A DNA stretch of 15,243 nucleotides, taken from an uncultured Muribaculaceae bacterium (GTDB lineage Bacteria > Bacteroidota > Bacteroidia > Bacteroidales > Muribaculaceae). Under the pieces are notes generated by a model. That model saw only the letters and a program-made list of their open reading frames with translations, was not told where the DNA came from and made no database searches. Shown here piece by piece: positions 6,373 to 14,336 of this stretch (the first letter of the stretch is position 1; every line of letters starts with the position of its first letter). The position numbers and the translations under genes are program-made. Location of the stretch: the NCBI GenBank assembly GCA_934555895.1, contig CAKTFH010000038.1, forward strand, positions 1 through 15,243, in the 5' to 3' direction.

Positions 6373-8895
6373 ATGAGAAGTATATTCCATGCATTAATTC
6401 CGGTCATGGCAATGGTGCTGATTGACGCCGCTGAGCCGACATCAGCATCGGCCAGAACCGAGCAGACGCTGCAACGCGGTTGGGAATTCACCAAAATCGA
6501 CGACAATGGCGTGAAAAGCGCCCCTCAAAAAGTGCGCATACCCCACGACTGGGCCGTCCATGAACCATTCTCACGCGATCATGATCTCCAGGTTGTGGCC
6601 GTGGAGCAAAATGGCGAAACTGAAAAGACTGAAAAAACAGGCCGCACCGGTGGTTTGCCATATATGGGCCGCGGACTCTATACCACTACATTCGAAGTGC
6701 CTGACACTGTGGGAAAGGTGTTCACATTCCTTTTCGACGGTGCCATGAGCAACCCTGTGGTAAGTGTCAACGGTCATGAGATTGGTCATTGGGCTTATGG
6801 TTACAACTCTTTTCACCTCACCGTTCCTGCCGGAATAGTGCATCCGGGCTCCAACTCTCTTTCGGTATCGCTTGAGAACAAACCACAGTCCTCACGCTGG
6901 TACCCTGGAGCAGGTCTTTACCGCAATGTGCATCTCATCACCACCGAACGCATACATGTGCCTGTGTGGGGCACTTATGTCACCACTCCTTATGTAAACG
7001 ATAAAGAAGCTTCCGTGCATCTGGTCACAAACATTACAGGCGCAGCCAAGGGCGAGGCAGTGGAAGTCCTTTCGGAAATCATAAGTCCCGACGGCAAAGT
7101 GGCTGCCACAAACCGTTCGACCTATTATTCGCAAGGTCAGCCTTTCACACAGAATTTCCTCGTGTCTAAGCCCTCCTTGTGGAGCCCCGACTCACCTTCG
7201 CTCTACACCATGCGCACTACGCTCAGAGTGAAAGGCAGTGTAGTGGACCGCTATGACACCAGGTTCGGTATACGTTCACTCGAGTATATCCCGGAGAAAG
7301 GATTTTTCCTCAACGGGAAATACACCAAGTTCAAGGGTGTATGCAATCACCACGACCTCGGCCCGCTTGGAGCTGCTGTAAACACCGCCGCCCTGCGTCA
7401 TCAAATTGAACTGCTGCAGGAAATGGGAGCCAACGCCATCCGCACATCGCACAACATGCCGGCTCCTGAACTTGTGAAGCTCTGCGACGAGATGGGCATG
7501 ATGCTTATGGTGGAACCTTTCGACGACTGGGGATTCCGTCCCAAAAGCCCCAACGGTTACGGCTCCATCTTCAACGAATGGGCTGAAAAAGACATGATGA
7601 ACATGCTGCACAACTACCGTAACAATGCTTCGGTGGTGATGTGGAGCATCGGCAACGAGGTGCCAAGTCAGTGGGGGCCCGACGGTGTGAGCGAGCTCCA
7701 GATGCTTCTCGACATTTGTCATCGCGAAGACCCTACTCGCCCCGTGACATGCGGCATGGACCAGATTGGCTCGGTGCTTGACAATGGTTTTGCCGCCGCG
7801 CTCGATATTCCCGGCTTCAACTACAAGCCTCAGTTCTATCTCAAGGCCTACAACACCCTTCCCCAGAAGCTCGTGCTCGGCTCCGAGACAGCCAGCACCG
7901 TATCGTCGAGAGGATGTTATATCTTCCCCATGGAACTCGCTGCTAACGCTATGCACTCCAACCACCAGTCGTCGTCGTACGACACCGAATACTGCTACTG
8001 GAGCAACATTCCCGACATCGACTTCGCATCCGACGACGATTATCCATGGATGATTGGTCAGTTTGTGTGGACCGGCTTCGACTACCTCGGAGAGCCTTCC
8101 CCTTACGACACTGACGCATGGCCCAACCACTCGAGTGTGTTCGGCATCATCGACCTCGCATCGCTTCCCAAAGACCGCTATTGGCTCTACCGCTCGCAAT
8201 GGAACACCAAGTCGCCCACGCTTCACGTACTGCCCCACTGGAACTGGAAAGGACGCGAAGGCAAAGTGACACCGGTGGTAGCATACACATCATACCCCTC
8301 GGCTGAACTCTTCATAAACGGCAAGAGCTACGGACTCCGCAGCAAAGCCGATGCCAAACCGCTTGACTGGGATGGTTACAAACCATATTGGATGAACGGT
8401 GAGAAACTCAGTGAAGTGGGTCTGCACAACGACTCCCTGGCTATGGACCGTTACCGCCTTGTATGGGCCGACGCCGTTTATGAGCCGGGAGAAGTGAAAG
8501 TAGTGGCCTATGACAACAATGGAAATGCAGTTGACGAGAAAATCTTGAAGACCGCCGGGAAAGCTCACCACATAGTACTTTCGGCCAACCGGAGTGAAAT
8601 CACAGCCGACGGCAATGATCTTGTTTATGTGACCGTACAGATAGCCGACAAAAATGGCAATATCGTTCCTGATGACACCCGCATGGTTAACTTCAAAGTC
8701 AGCGGCGCCGCCAAGTTTCTTGCTACGGCCAATGGCGACCCCACATGCCTGCTCTCATTTGACGAACCGCGTATGAAACTTTTCTCCGGTGCTGCCACAG
8801 CCATCCTGAGAGCTGCTGACACCCCCGGCAAAGCAAATCTCACAGTGAGTGCCCCGGGAGTGAAGCCGGCCTCCATCACCATTGAGGTGCGCTGA
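6373..8895 (+). CDS. GH2 beta-galactosidase
   Basis: An 840-residue family 2 glycoside hydrolase. The first ~27 residues (MRSIFHALIPVMAMVLIDAA up to SASA) look like a signal peptide, although a weak one; periplasmic location is inferred. The order is: sugar-binding domain (about 30-190, with IPHDWAVHEPFSRD and GRTGGLPYMGRGLY), Ig-like domain (about 195-300), catalytic barrel (about 303-610) and C-terminal beta domains including a bacterial Ig-like region (about 735-840). Acid/base Glu429 lies in MWSIGNEVP and nucleophile Glu505 in LGSETAS. Beta-galactosidase is the likeliest activity because of the GH53 neighbour and downstream galactose genes, but GH2 also contains beta-glucuronidases and mannosidases. 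It follows GH53 by 36 bp and ends the operon, before the terminator at 8942. Confidence 0.9.
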   Translation: MRSIFHALIPVMAMVLIDAAEPTSASARTEQTLQRGWEFTKIDDNGVKSAPQKVRIPHDWAVHEPFSRDHDLQVVAVEQNGETEKTEKTGRTGGLPYMGRGLYTTTFEVPDTVGKVFTFLFDGAMSNPVVSVNGHEIGHWAYGYNSFHLTVPAGIVHPGSNSLSVSLENKPQSSRWYPGAGLYRNVHLITTERIHVPVWGTYVTTPYVNDKEASVHLVTNITGAAKGEAVEVLSEIISPDGKVAATNRSTYYSQGQPFTQNFLVSKPSLWSPDSPSLYTMRTTLRVKGSVVDRYDTRFGIRSLEYIPEKGFFLNGKYTKFKGVCNHHDLGPLGAAVNTAALRHQIELLQEMGANAIRTSHNMPAPELVKLCDEMGMMLMVEPFDDWGFRPKSPNGYGSIFNEWAEKDMMNMLHNYRNNASVVMWSIGNEVPSQWGPDGVSELQMLLDICHREDPTRPVTCGMDQIGSVLDNGFAAALDIPGFNYKPQFYLKAYNTLPQKLVLGSETASTVSSRGCYIFPMELAANAMHSNHQSSSYDTEYCYWSNIPDIDFASDDDYPWMIGQFVWTGFDYLGEPSPYDTDAWPNHSSVFGIIDLASLPKDRYWLYRSQWNTKSPTLHVLPHWNWKGREGKVTPVVAYTSYPSAELFINGKSYGLRSKADAKPLDWDGYKPYWMNGEKLSEVGLHNDSLAMDRYRLVWADAVYEPGEVKVVAYDNNGNAVDEKILKTAGKAHHIVLSANRSEITADGNDLVYVTVQIADKNGNIVPDDTRMVNFKVSGAAKFLATANGDPTCLLSFDEPRMKLFSGAATAILRAADTPGKANLTVSAPGVKPASITIEVR

Positions 8896-8941
8896 AATTG
8901 CAATAAAACCATAGTGTTCGCATATATAGTAAGAGTAAAAG

Positions 8942-8981
8942 TGTTTCGGATGCTGTCATATGACGCATCCGAAACATTTTT
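8942..8981 (+). terminator. Terminator of the glycosidase operon
   Basis: TGTTTCGGATGC (8942-8953) pairs perfectly with GCATCCGAAACA (8965-8976) over 12 bp. The intervening 11 nt contain the palindrome GTCATATGAC (8955-8964), and five T residues follow at 8977-8981. It separates the glycosidase operon from galK. Confidence 0.88.
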
Positions 8982-8994
8982 GGCTTAAAAAAAC

Positions 8995-9026
8995 TTGTGT
9001 AATCCCGATAAAATTCATTACATTTG
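8995..9026 (+). promoter_or_regulatory. galK promoter
   Basis: TACATTTG at 9019-9026 matches the Bacteroidota -7 box, and TTG at 8995-8997 is a -33-like element 21 nt upstream. It lies directly after the glycosidase terminator, so the galactose genes are transcribed separately from the glycosidases. The leader would be about 55 nt. Confidence 0.65.
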
Positions 9027-9088
9027 CATTCAGATAATAAATACAGTGCTTGAAACCTTCTCAAGTCAACCTCAAATCTAACTATTAT

Positions 9089-10225
9089 ATGGAAGAAAAA
9101 ATCAAAAGCATCTTTGCTGAGAAATTCGGAGAACATGGTAACGTTTATGCCTCTGCAGGCCGTATAAACCTCATTGGCGAACACACCGATTACAACGGCG
9201 GTTTTGTGTTCCCCGGAGCCATCGACAAGGTGATTATGGCAGAAATAAAGCCCAACGGTACCGACAAAGTACGCGTGTTCTCTGTTGACATCAACGAAAT
9301 GGCTGTGTTCGGCCTCAACGAGGAAGACGCCCCTACACAGCAGTGGGCACGCTACATCTTCGGCATCTGCCGTGAAATCATAAAGCGTGGCGGCATCGTG
9401 AAAGGTTTCGATGCTGTATTTGCCGGCAATGTTCCCCTCGGTGCAGGCCTCAGCTCTTCAGCTGCTCTTGAAAGTTGCTTCGCATTCGCTCTCAACGACC
9501 TCTACAACGGCAACACCATAGATAAATTCGAGCTCGCACGCATCGGTCAGAGCACCGAGCACAACTACTGCGGTGTAAACTGCGGCATCATGGACCAGTT
9601 TGCTTCCGTATTCGGCAAGAAAGACCACCTCATGCGTCTCGACTGCCGTTCGATGGAATTTGAATATTTCCCCTTCCAGATCGACGGCTACAAACTCGTG
9701 CTTCTCGACTCCAAAGTTAAACATGCTCTTGTTGACTCTCCCTACAACAAGCGTCGCCAGTCCTGCGAGCGCGTGGCACAGAAACTCGGCGTAGAGACTC
9801 TTCGCGACGCCACTATGGAGATGCTCAATGCTGTCAAGAGCGACATAACTGCCGAAGATTATTTCCGCGCAAAATATGTAATCGAGGAGAAACAGCGCGT
9901 GCTTGATGTATGCGATGCCCTTAAGGCCGGTGACTGCGAGACTGTCGGCAAGAAAATGTATGAGACACACGCCGGTCTTTCGAAAGACTACGAGGTCTCA
10001 TGTGAGGAGCTCGACTATCTAAACGATATCGCCAAGGAATGCGGTGTGACAGGTTCACGCATCATGGGCGGCGGTTTCGGTGGCTGCACCATCAACCTCG
10101 TGAAAAATGAGCTGTATGACAACTTCATCAGCACAGCAAAAGCCAAGTTCAACGAGCGCTATGGCCACGAACCCGTGGTTTATCCTGTGATTATCTCCGA
10201 CGGCGCACGTTGCGTGAGCAAGTAA
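9089..10225 (+). CDS. galK: Galactokinase
   Basis: A 378-residue GHMP-superfamily kinase that phosphorylates alpha-D-galactose at C1 with ATP, the first committed step of the Leloir pathway; cytoplasmic. It has all three family motifs: the galactokinase signature GRINLIGEHTDY (24-35), the ATP-binding PLGAGLSSSAALE loop (116-128), and GGGFGG (327-332). Asp169 in CGIMDQFASVFG is the expected catalytic base and Arg25 the partner residue. Length matches typical GalK (about 380). I chose the ATG at 9089 because the 13 residues upstream in frame (from 9050) are not conserved and the signature then sits at its usual distance from the N-terminus. The gene has its own promoter, and a hairpin follows it. 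Confidence 0.96.
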   Translation: MEEKIKSIFAEKFGEHGNVYASAGRINLIGEHTDYNGGFVFPGAIDKVIMAEIKPNGTDKVRVFSVDINEMAVFGLNEEDAPTQQWARYIFGICREIIKRGGIVKGFDAVFAGNVPLGAGLSSSAALESCFAFALNDLYNGNTIDKFELARIGQSTEHNYCGVNCGIMDQFASVFGKKDHLMRLDCRSMEFEYFPFQIDGYKLVLLDSKVKHALVDSPYNKRRQSCERVAQKLGVETLRDATMEMLNAVKSDITAEDYFRAKYVIEEKQRVLDVCDALKAGDCETVGKKMYETHAGLSKDYEVSCEELDYLNDIAKECGVTGSRIMGGGFGGCTINLVKNELYDNFISTAKAKFNERYGHEPVVYPVIISDGARCVSK

Positions 10226-10245
10226 ACTGCAATTTGCACTTCCAA

Positions 10246-10277
10246 CCCCTGCGGCCAAAAGCCGCGGGGGATTTTCC
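10246..10277 (+). terminator. Hairpin after galK, weak terminator or attenuator
   Basis: CCCCTGCGGC (10246-10255) pairs with GCCGCGGGGG (10261-10270), including one T-G wobble, around the loop CAAAA. The following tract ATTTTCC is short and interrupted, so termination may be partial. No clear promoter was found between this hairpin and the next gene at 10342, so read-through from galK is likely. Confidence 0.55.
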
Positions 10278-10341
10278 TTATAAAATAGACACACCCCCTA
10301 CAAACTAATCATCAACTTATAACAACAAAACAATACACAAA

Positions 10342-11244
10342 ATGAAACCCACACTTTTTGTACTTGCTGCCGGTATGGGCAGCCGTTACGGTGGTCTCAA
10401 GCAGCTCGACCCACTCGGACCCAACGGTGAAACCATCATGGACTATTCAATCTATGACGCCCTTCAGGCCGGATTCGGCAAAGTGGTTTTCGTAATTCGC
10501 AAAGACTTTGAGAAAGATTTCCGCGACAAAATTCTTTCAAAATATGAGGGACATATCCCCGTGGAGGTCGTGTTCCAAAGCACCGACAAACTCCCCGAAG
10601 GATACACTTGCCCCGCCGACCGCACTAAACCCTGGGGAACAAACCACGCCGTGCTCATGGGCAAGGATGTGATCAAAGAACCCTTCGCAGTAATTAATGC
10701 CGACGACTTCTATGGCCGCAACGCATTTGAGGTGATCGCCAAAGAACTCAATCGTCCCCGCGACAAGAAGGGCGACTACTGCATGGTAGGCTTCCGTGTA
10801 GGCAATACCATGACCGAAAACGGCTCTGTTGCCCGCGGCGTCTGCGAGAATAAAGACGGCCTTCTCACATCTGTTGTAGAGCGCACTGCCATCAGCTACG
10901 ACAAAGACGGCAAAATCGTATTTACCGACGAAAACGGCGATGTGCAGACTCTTGAGCCCAACACCCCCGTTTCGATGAACCTCTGGGGCTTTACCCCCGA
11001 CTATTTCGACTTCAGCGAGCGTGAATTCAAGAAATTCCTCGACAAGGATATCAACACACCCAAGGCCGAGTTCTTCATTCCTCTGTGCATCGACGCCCTC
11101 ATCAACTCGGGAGAAGCCACAGTAAAGGTACTCGACACCGACTCACGCTGGTTCGGAGTAACATATGCCGCTGACCGCCCCGGTGTGGTAGCCAAGTTCG
11201 CCGAACTGCATGAGAACGGCACATATCCTTCGAAACTTTTCTGA
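10342..11244 (+). CDS. Sugar-nucleotide-type nucleotidyltransferase, candidate GalT replacement
   Basis: A 300-residue cytoplasmic enzyme of the nucleotidyltransferase superfamily (GalU/RmlA-like fold), which joins an NTP to a sugar phosphate. Visible motifs are the NTP-binding loop VLAAGMGSRYGGLKQL (7-22) with G11-x-G13-x-R15, the PNGETIMDY segment (27-35), PWGTNHAVL (97-105) and the metal-binding NADD (119-122). Length is normal for single-domain members. It sits between galK and galE, 24 bp before galE, exactly where GalT would be expected, and no GalT is in the window. I infer that it makes UDP-galactose from galactose-1-phosphate and UTP. It is not a GalT homologue (no His-x-His motif). 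Alternatives are a glucose-1-phosphate or another sugar-1-phosphate uridylyl- or thymidylyltransferase. The substrate is unproven. Confidence 0.85.
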   Translation: MKPTLFVLAAGMGSRYGGLKQLDPLGPNGETIMDYSIYDALQAGFGKVVFVIRKDFEKDFRDKILSKYEGHIPVEVVFQSTDKLPEGYTCPADRTKPWGTNHAVLMGKDVIKEPFAVINADDFYGRNAFEVIAKELNRPRDKKGDYCMVGFRVGNTMTENGSVARGVCENKDGLLTSVVERTAISYDKDGKIVFTDENGDVQTLEPNTPVSMNLWGFTPDYFDFSEREFKKFLDKDINTPKAEFFIPLCIDALINSGEATVKVLDTDSRWFGVTYAADRPGVVAKFAELHENGTYPSKLF

Positions 11245-11268
11245 TTAACACGCCAACTACCTGCAACT

Positions 11269-12303
11269 ATGAGACCTAAAATTCTTGTAACCGGTGGTAC
11301 CGGATACATTGGCTCGCACACTGTGGTTGAGCTTCAGAAAGCCGGCTATCCCGTAGTAATTATCGACAATCTGTCGAACTCCAATAAAGAGGTGCTCGAT
11401 GGCATTGAGCGCATCACGGGCATCCGCCCCGACTTCATGGAAGCCGACTGCACCGATATGGCGTCAGTGCGCAAGCTTTTCGATACATATCCCGGCATCA
11501 AGGGCATCATCAACTTCGCAGCCAGCAAAGCCGTGGGAGAATCGATGCACAAACCGGTACTCTACTACCGCAACAACCTCAACACTCTCATGAATCTGCT
11601 CGACATGATGGCAGAACGTGATGTAAAAGGCATCGTATTCTCTTCGTCGTGCACTGTTTATGGCGAGCCCGATGTGAACCCCGTAACCGAGCAGTCGCCA
11701 ATCAAGAAGGCTACATCGCCCTACGGAAACACAAAGCAGATTTCAGAAGAAATCATCACTGATGTTATCAATGCGGGTGCACCATTCAAGAGCGTCATCC
11801 TCCGTTACTTCAACCCGGTAGGTGCACATCCCAGCGCAGAGATCGGCGAACTTCCCAACGGTGTTCCCCAGAATCTTGTGCCCTTCCTCACTCAGGCTGC
11901 CATGGGCATCCGCCAGGAGCTCAGTGTGTTCGGCAACGACTACAATACCCCCGACGGCTCATGCATCCGCGACTACATCGATGTGGTCGACCTTGCCAAG
12001 GCCCATGTCATCGCCATCGAGCGCATGCTTGAGGACAAGAGCCCCGATAAGATTGAGATTTTCAACCTCGGCACAGGCAACGGTATGTCAGTGCTCGGTC
12101 TTATCGACGCTTTCGAGACTGCCACAGGCGTGAAAGTTCCCCACAAGATCGTAGGACGCCGCGCCGGCGACATCGAGAAAGTGTGGGCCGACCCGCGTCA
12201 CGCCAACGAGGTACTCGGATGGAAAGCCGAGACGCCTATTGCCGATACAATGCGTTCGGCTTGGGCATGGCAGTGCCGTCTCCGCGAGCGCGGCATCATG
12301 TGA
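11269..12303 (+). CDS. galE: UDP-glucose 4-epimerase
   Basis: A 344-residue extended short-chain dehydrogenase/reductase that interconverts UDP-galactose and UDP-glucose with bound NAD+. Residues 6-16 (LVTGGTGYIGS) form the NAD-binding Gly-rich loop. FSSSCTVYG (124-132) contains the catalytic Ser127, and SPYGNTK (150-156) the Tyr152-x-x-x-Lys156 pair. The Ser-to-Tyr spacing of 25 residues equals that of E. coli GalE. NPVGAHPSAEIGE, GRRAGD and the C-terminal W-rich segment are also typical. Complete. It lies 24 bp after the nucleotidyltransferase, so co-transcription is very likely. Activity on N-acetylated UDP-sugars as well cannot be excluded from sequence alone. Confidence 0.95.
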   Translation: MRPKILVTGGTGYIGSHTVVELQKAGYPVVIIDNLSNSNKEVLDGIERITGIRPDFMEADCTDMASVRKLFDTYPGIKGIINFAASKAVGESMHKPVLYYRNNLNTLMNLLDMMAERDVKGIVFSSSCTVYGEPDVNPVTEQSPIKKATSPYGNTKQISEEIITDVINAGAPFKSVILRYFNPVGAHPSAEIGELPNGVPQNLVPFLTQAAMGIRQELSVFGNDYNTPDGSCIRDYIDVVDLAKAHVIAIERMLEDKSPDKIEIFNLGTGNGMSVLGLIDAFETATGVKVPHKIVGRRAGDIEKVWADPRHANEVLGWKAETPIADTMRSAWAWQCRLRERGIM

Positions 12304-12329
12304 TTCAATCGCGATAATGAACATACTCA

Positions 12330-12368
12330 CTTCTCACATACAGGACCTCGGGCCCTGTATGTGAGAAG
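12330..12368. terminator. Perfect 15-bp inverted repeat between galE and murI
   Basis: CTTCTCACATACAGG (12330-12344) and CCTGTATGTGAGAAG (12354-12368) are perfect inverted copies around a 9-nt centre. The stem is strong enough to terminate, but it is followed by CTCTATGTTTGG, not a T-tract. A -7-like box begins 4 nt later. It may be a processing or 3'-protecting hairpin, a Rho-assisted terminator, or an operator for murI. Confidence 0.6.
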
Positions 12369-12371
12369 CTC

Positions 12372-12379
12372 TATGTTTG
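12372..12379 (+). promoter_or_regulatory. Candidate -7 box for murI-pyrD
   Basis: TATGTTTG matches TAnnTTTG. The matching -33 region would lie inside the inverted repeat at about 12349-12353 and has no TTG, so the promoter is uncertain. It would give murI a leader of about 48 nt. Confidence 0.35.
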
Positions 12380-12433
12380 GCATATCAAGATCGAACTTTC
12401 TGCATACAAAGCTTAAACCGTAAGTTTTACACA

Positions 12434-13282
12434 ATGACCAACCGCATTACAGGTCCTATCGGAGTATTCGACTCCGGATATGGAGGTCTCACCATATTGC
12501 GCGACATGCAACGCAAGTTGCCGGACCATCGTTTCATATACCTTGGCGACAACGCCCGGGCACCCTACGGCACACGTTCATTCGATATAGTCTATCGCTT
12601 CACACTTGAGGCAGTACGTTACCTCTTCAGCCTCGGCTGCCCTCTTGTAGTGCTCGCATGCAATACGGCCTCCGCCAAGGCGCTCCGCACCATTCAGCAG
12701 CACGACCTTCCGGCTATCGATCCCAGCCGCCGTGTGTTAGGCGTTATCCGTCCGACGGTCGAGCAGATAGCCCACACCACATCTACAGGTCATATCGGCA
12801 TTTTCGGTACGCCTGGTACCATACAGAGCGAAAGCTATGATATGGAAATTGCCAAGCTATATCCGGGATTCCGCACTGTGGGGCATGCCTGCCCTATGTG
12901 GGTACCTATAATAGAAAACGGAGAAGCAGCAAGCGACGGTGCTGATTTTTTTGTGCGACAGGAGGTAGAACGCCTTCTCGAGAAAGACGCCGATATCGAT
13001 ACGATAATTCTCGCATGCACTCATTATCCGATACTTTACGATAAAATCAGGCAGTATGTACCTTCCCACATCCGTCTGCTTGGTCAGGGTGAAATCGTGG
13101 CAGAAAGTCTGGCCGACTATCTTCGCCGCCATCAGACAATGGATGCGCGTCTGAGCCGAATTGATTCAGAAACGACACACTCAACCGTATACCTCACCAC
13201 CGAAAATTCGTCGAAATTTTCCACCATGGCCTCGCTTTTTCTCTCACATCCCATAGAAGCGGAGACCGTTGAACTGATATAA
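12434..13282 (+). CDS. murI: Glutamate racemase
   Basis: A 282-residue cofactor-independent racemase that makes D-glutamate for peptidoglycan; cytoplasmic. Both halves of the pseudo-symmetric active site are present: IGVFDSGYGGLT (9-20) with Asp13-Ser14, the LGDNARAPYG segment (37-46), the first catalytic cysteine Cys76 in LACNTAS, and the second, Cys195, in LACTHYP. Length is normal for the family (about 260-285). I chose the ATG at 12434 because the frame upstream begins with a TTG inside the -7-like box and adds 19 unconserved residues before the family's usual N-terminus. It lies 16 bp before pyrD, so the two are probably co-transcribed. Residues after about 235 are a variable C-terminal tail. 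Confidence 0.95.
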   Translation: MTNRITGPIGVFDSGYGGLTILRDMQRKLPDHRFIYLGDNARAPYGTRSFDIVYRFTLEAVRYLFSLGCPLVVLACNTASAKALRTIQQHDLPAIDPSRRVLGVIRPTVEQIAHTTSTGHIGIFGTPGTIQSESYDMEIAKLYPGFRTVGHACPMWVPIIENGEAASDGADFFVRQEVERLLEKDADIDTIILACTHYPILYDKIRQYVPSHIRLLGQGEIVAESLADYLRRHQTMDARLSRIDSETTHSTVYLTTENSSKFSTMASLFLSHPIEAETVELI

Positions 13283-13298
13283 AAAGCATATACACACC

Positions 13299-14222
13299 AT
13301 GTCAGAAAACTTCACACCCAAGACAGCTGTGACCATAGGCACGCTGAAACTCAAGAATCCCGTACTCACGGCATCGGGTACTTTCGGTTACGGCGAAGAA
13401 TTCGCCGATTTCATGAACCTCGCCGATCTCGGTGGATTCATAGTGAAAGGCACCACACTCAATCACCGCGAAGGCAATCCCTATCCCCGCATGGTCGAGA
13501 CTCCCTCCGGTATGCTAAACGCAGTGGGACTGCAGAACAAAGGTGTAGACTACTTCATTGAAAATATCTACCCCCGCATCACCGGTTATGGCTCCGAGCC
13601 GATAGTGAATGTATCAGGTGCCTCGGTACCCGACTACGTGGAAGTTTGCCGCCGCCTTAAAGAGCACTGCCCTCTCATTAAAGCCGTGGAGGTGAATATC
13701 TCATGCCCTAATGTCAAGCAGGGAGGCATGGCATTCGGCACTACATGCGAAGGGGCGGCTGAAGTGACAAGAGCTGTGCGAGAAGCTTGGGACAAGACCC
13801 TTATAGTTAAGCTTTCTCCAAATGTCACTGACATTGTGTCGATAGCCAAAGCTGTGGAAGCCGAAGGCGCCGACTCGGTATCACTTATCAACACACTTTT
13901 AGGCATGGCTGTAGATGTGGAGCACCGTCGTCCGTATCTCTCCACCATCACCGGTGGCCTGTCAGGCCCTGCCGTGCGCCCTGTTGCCGTGCGTATGGTG
14001 TGGCAGGTGGCCAAAGCAGTAAAAATTCCCGTTATCGGCCTAGGAGGTATCACTTGCGGAAGAGACGCACTTGAGTTCATCATGGCCGGTGCGACAGCAG
14101 TCGAGATAGGCACGGCAAGTTTCGTTGAACCTGCCGCAGCCGCGCGAGTGGCACATGAAATCACCGACTTCATGCGCACCCACCATGTGCATTCCCTGTC
14201 GGAAATAAGAGGCATCATCTGA
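13299..14222 (+). CDS. pyrD: Dihydroorotate dehydrogenase, class 1B catalytic subunit
   Basis: A 307-residue FMN enzyme that oxidises dihydroorotate to orotate in pyrimidine synthesis; cytoplasmic. It has the class 1 features: NPVLTASGTFGYG (20-32), the substrate segment NAVGLQNKGVD (74-84), and NISCPNVKQGG (133-143) with Cys136 as the catalytic base (class 2 enzymes use Ser). VIGLGGI (245-251) and AVEIGTA (267-273) are the phosphate and FMN-binding loops. The sequence looks like class 1B, which works with the iron-sulfur flavoprotein PyrK and passes electrons to NAD+. pyrK normally sits beside pyrD but is absent here; murI occupies that place. The gene ends at a bidirectional terminator. Confidence 0.94.
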   Translation: MSENFTPKTAVTIGTLKLKNPVLTASGTFGYGEEFADFMNLADLGGFIVKGTTLNHREGNPYPRMVETPSGMLNAVGLQNKGVDYFIENIYPRITGYGSEPIVNVSGASVPDYVEVCRRLKEHCPLIKAVEVNISCPNVKQGGMAFGTTCEGAAEVTRAVREAWDKTLIVKLSPNVTDIVSIAKAVEAEGADSVSLINTLLGMAVDVEHRRPYLSTITGGLSGPAVRPVAVRMVWQVAKAVKIPVIGLGGITCGRDALEFIMAGATAVEIGTASFVEPAAAARVAHEITDFMRTHHVHSLSEIRGII

Positions 14223-14248
14223 TGCAGGATGACAGCGTAGCCTTACAT

Positions 14249-14307
14249 AAAAACGAAGTGTCCGCAATCTCCTAAACAGGAGGCATTGCGGGCACTTCGT
14301 TTATTTT
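14249..14307. terminator. Bidirectional terminator between pyrD and the sigma factor gene
   Basis: A long hairpin: AAACGAAGTG (14251-14260) pairs with CACTTCGTTT (14293-14302), CCGCAAT with ATTGCGG, and CTCCT with AGGAG, around the loop AAAC. TTTATTTT follows on the plus strand. Five A residues at 14249-14253 give a T-tract on the minus strand. It should stop both convergent genes. Confidence 0.9.
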
Positions 14308-14336
14308 ACGTAACCGAGAGTTCTGTTTAGGGATGC

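Noticed and set aside
6613..6660. Threonine/glutamate-rich stretch ETEKTEKTGRTGG in the GH2 enzyme, which looked like a repeat insertion
   Set aside because: A charged loop followed by TGRTGGLPY is, as far as I recall, usual in this Bacteroidota GH2 subgroup, so it is not an insertion.
7276..8238. 320-codon open frame on the minus strand inside the GH2 gene
   Set aside because: It lies fully antisense to the GH2 catalytic domain, whose conserved motifs are intact. Its translation shows no recognisable domain, and it has no promoter. It is a by-product of codon bias.
9458..9970. 170-codon minus-strand open frame inside galK
   Set aside because: It is antisense to the conserved GHMP kinase sequence and has no recognisable motif.
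13634..14218. 194-codon minus-strand open frame inside pyrD
   Set aside because: It is antisense to the pyrD active-site region and shows low-complexity Ala/Thr/Ser composition typical of antisense shadows.
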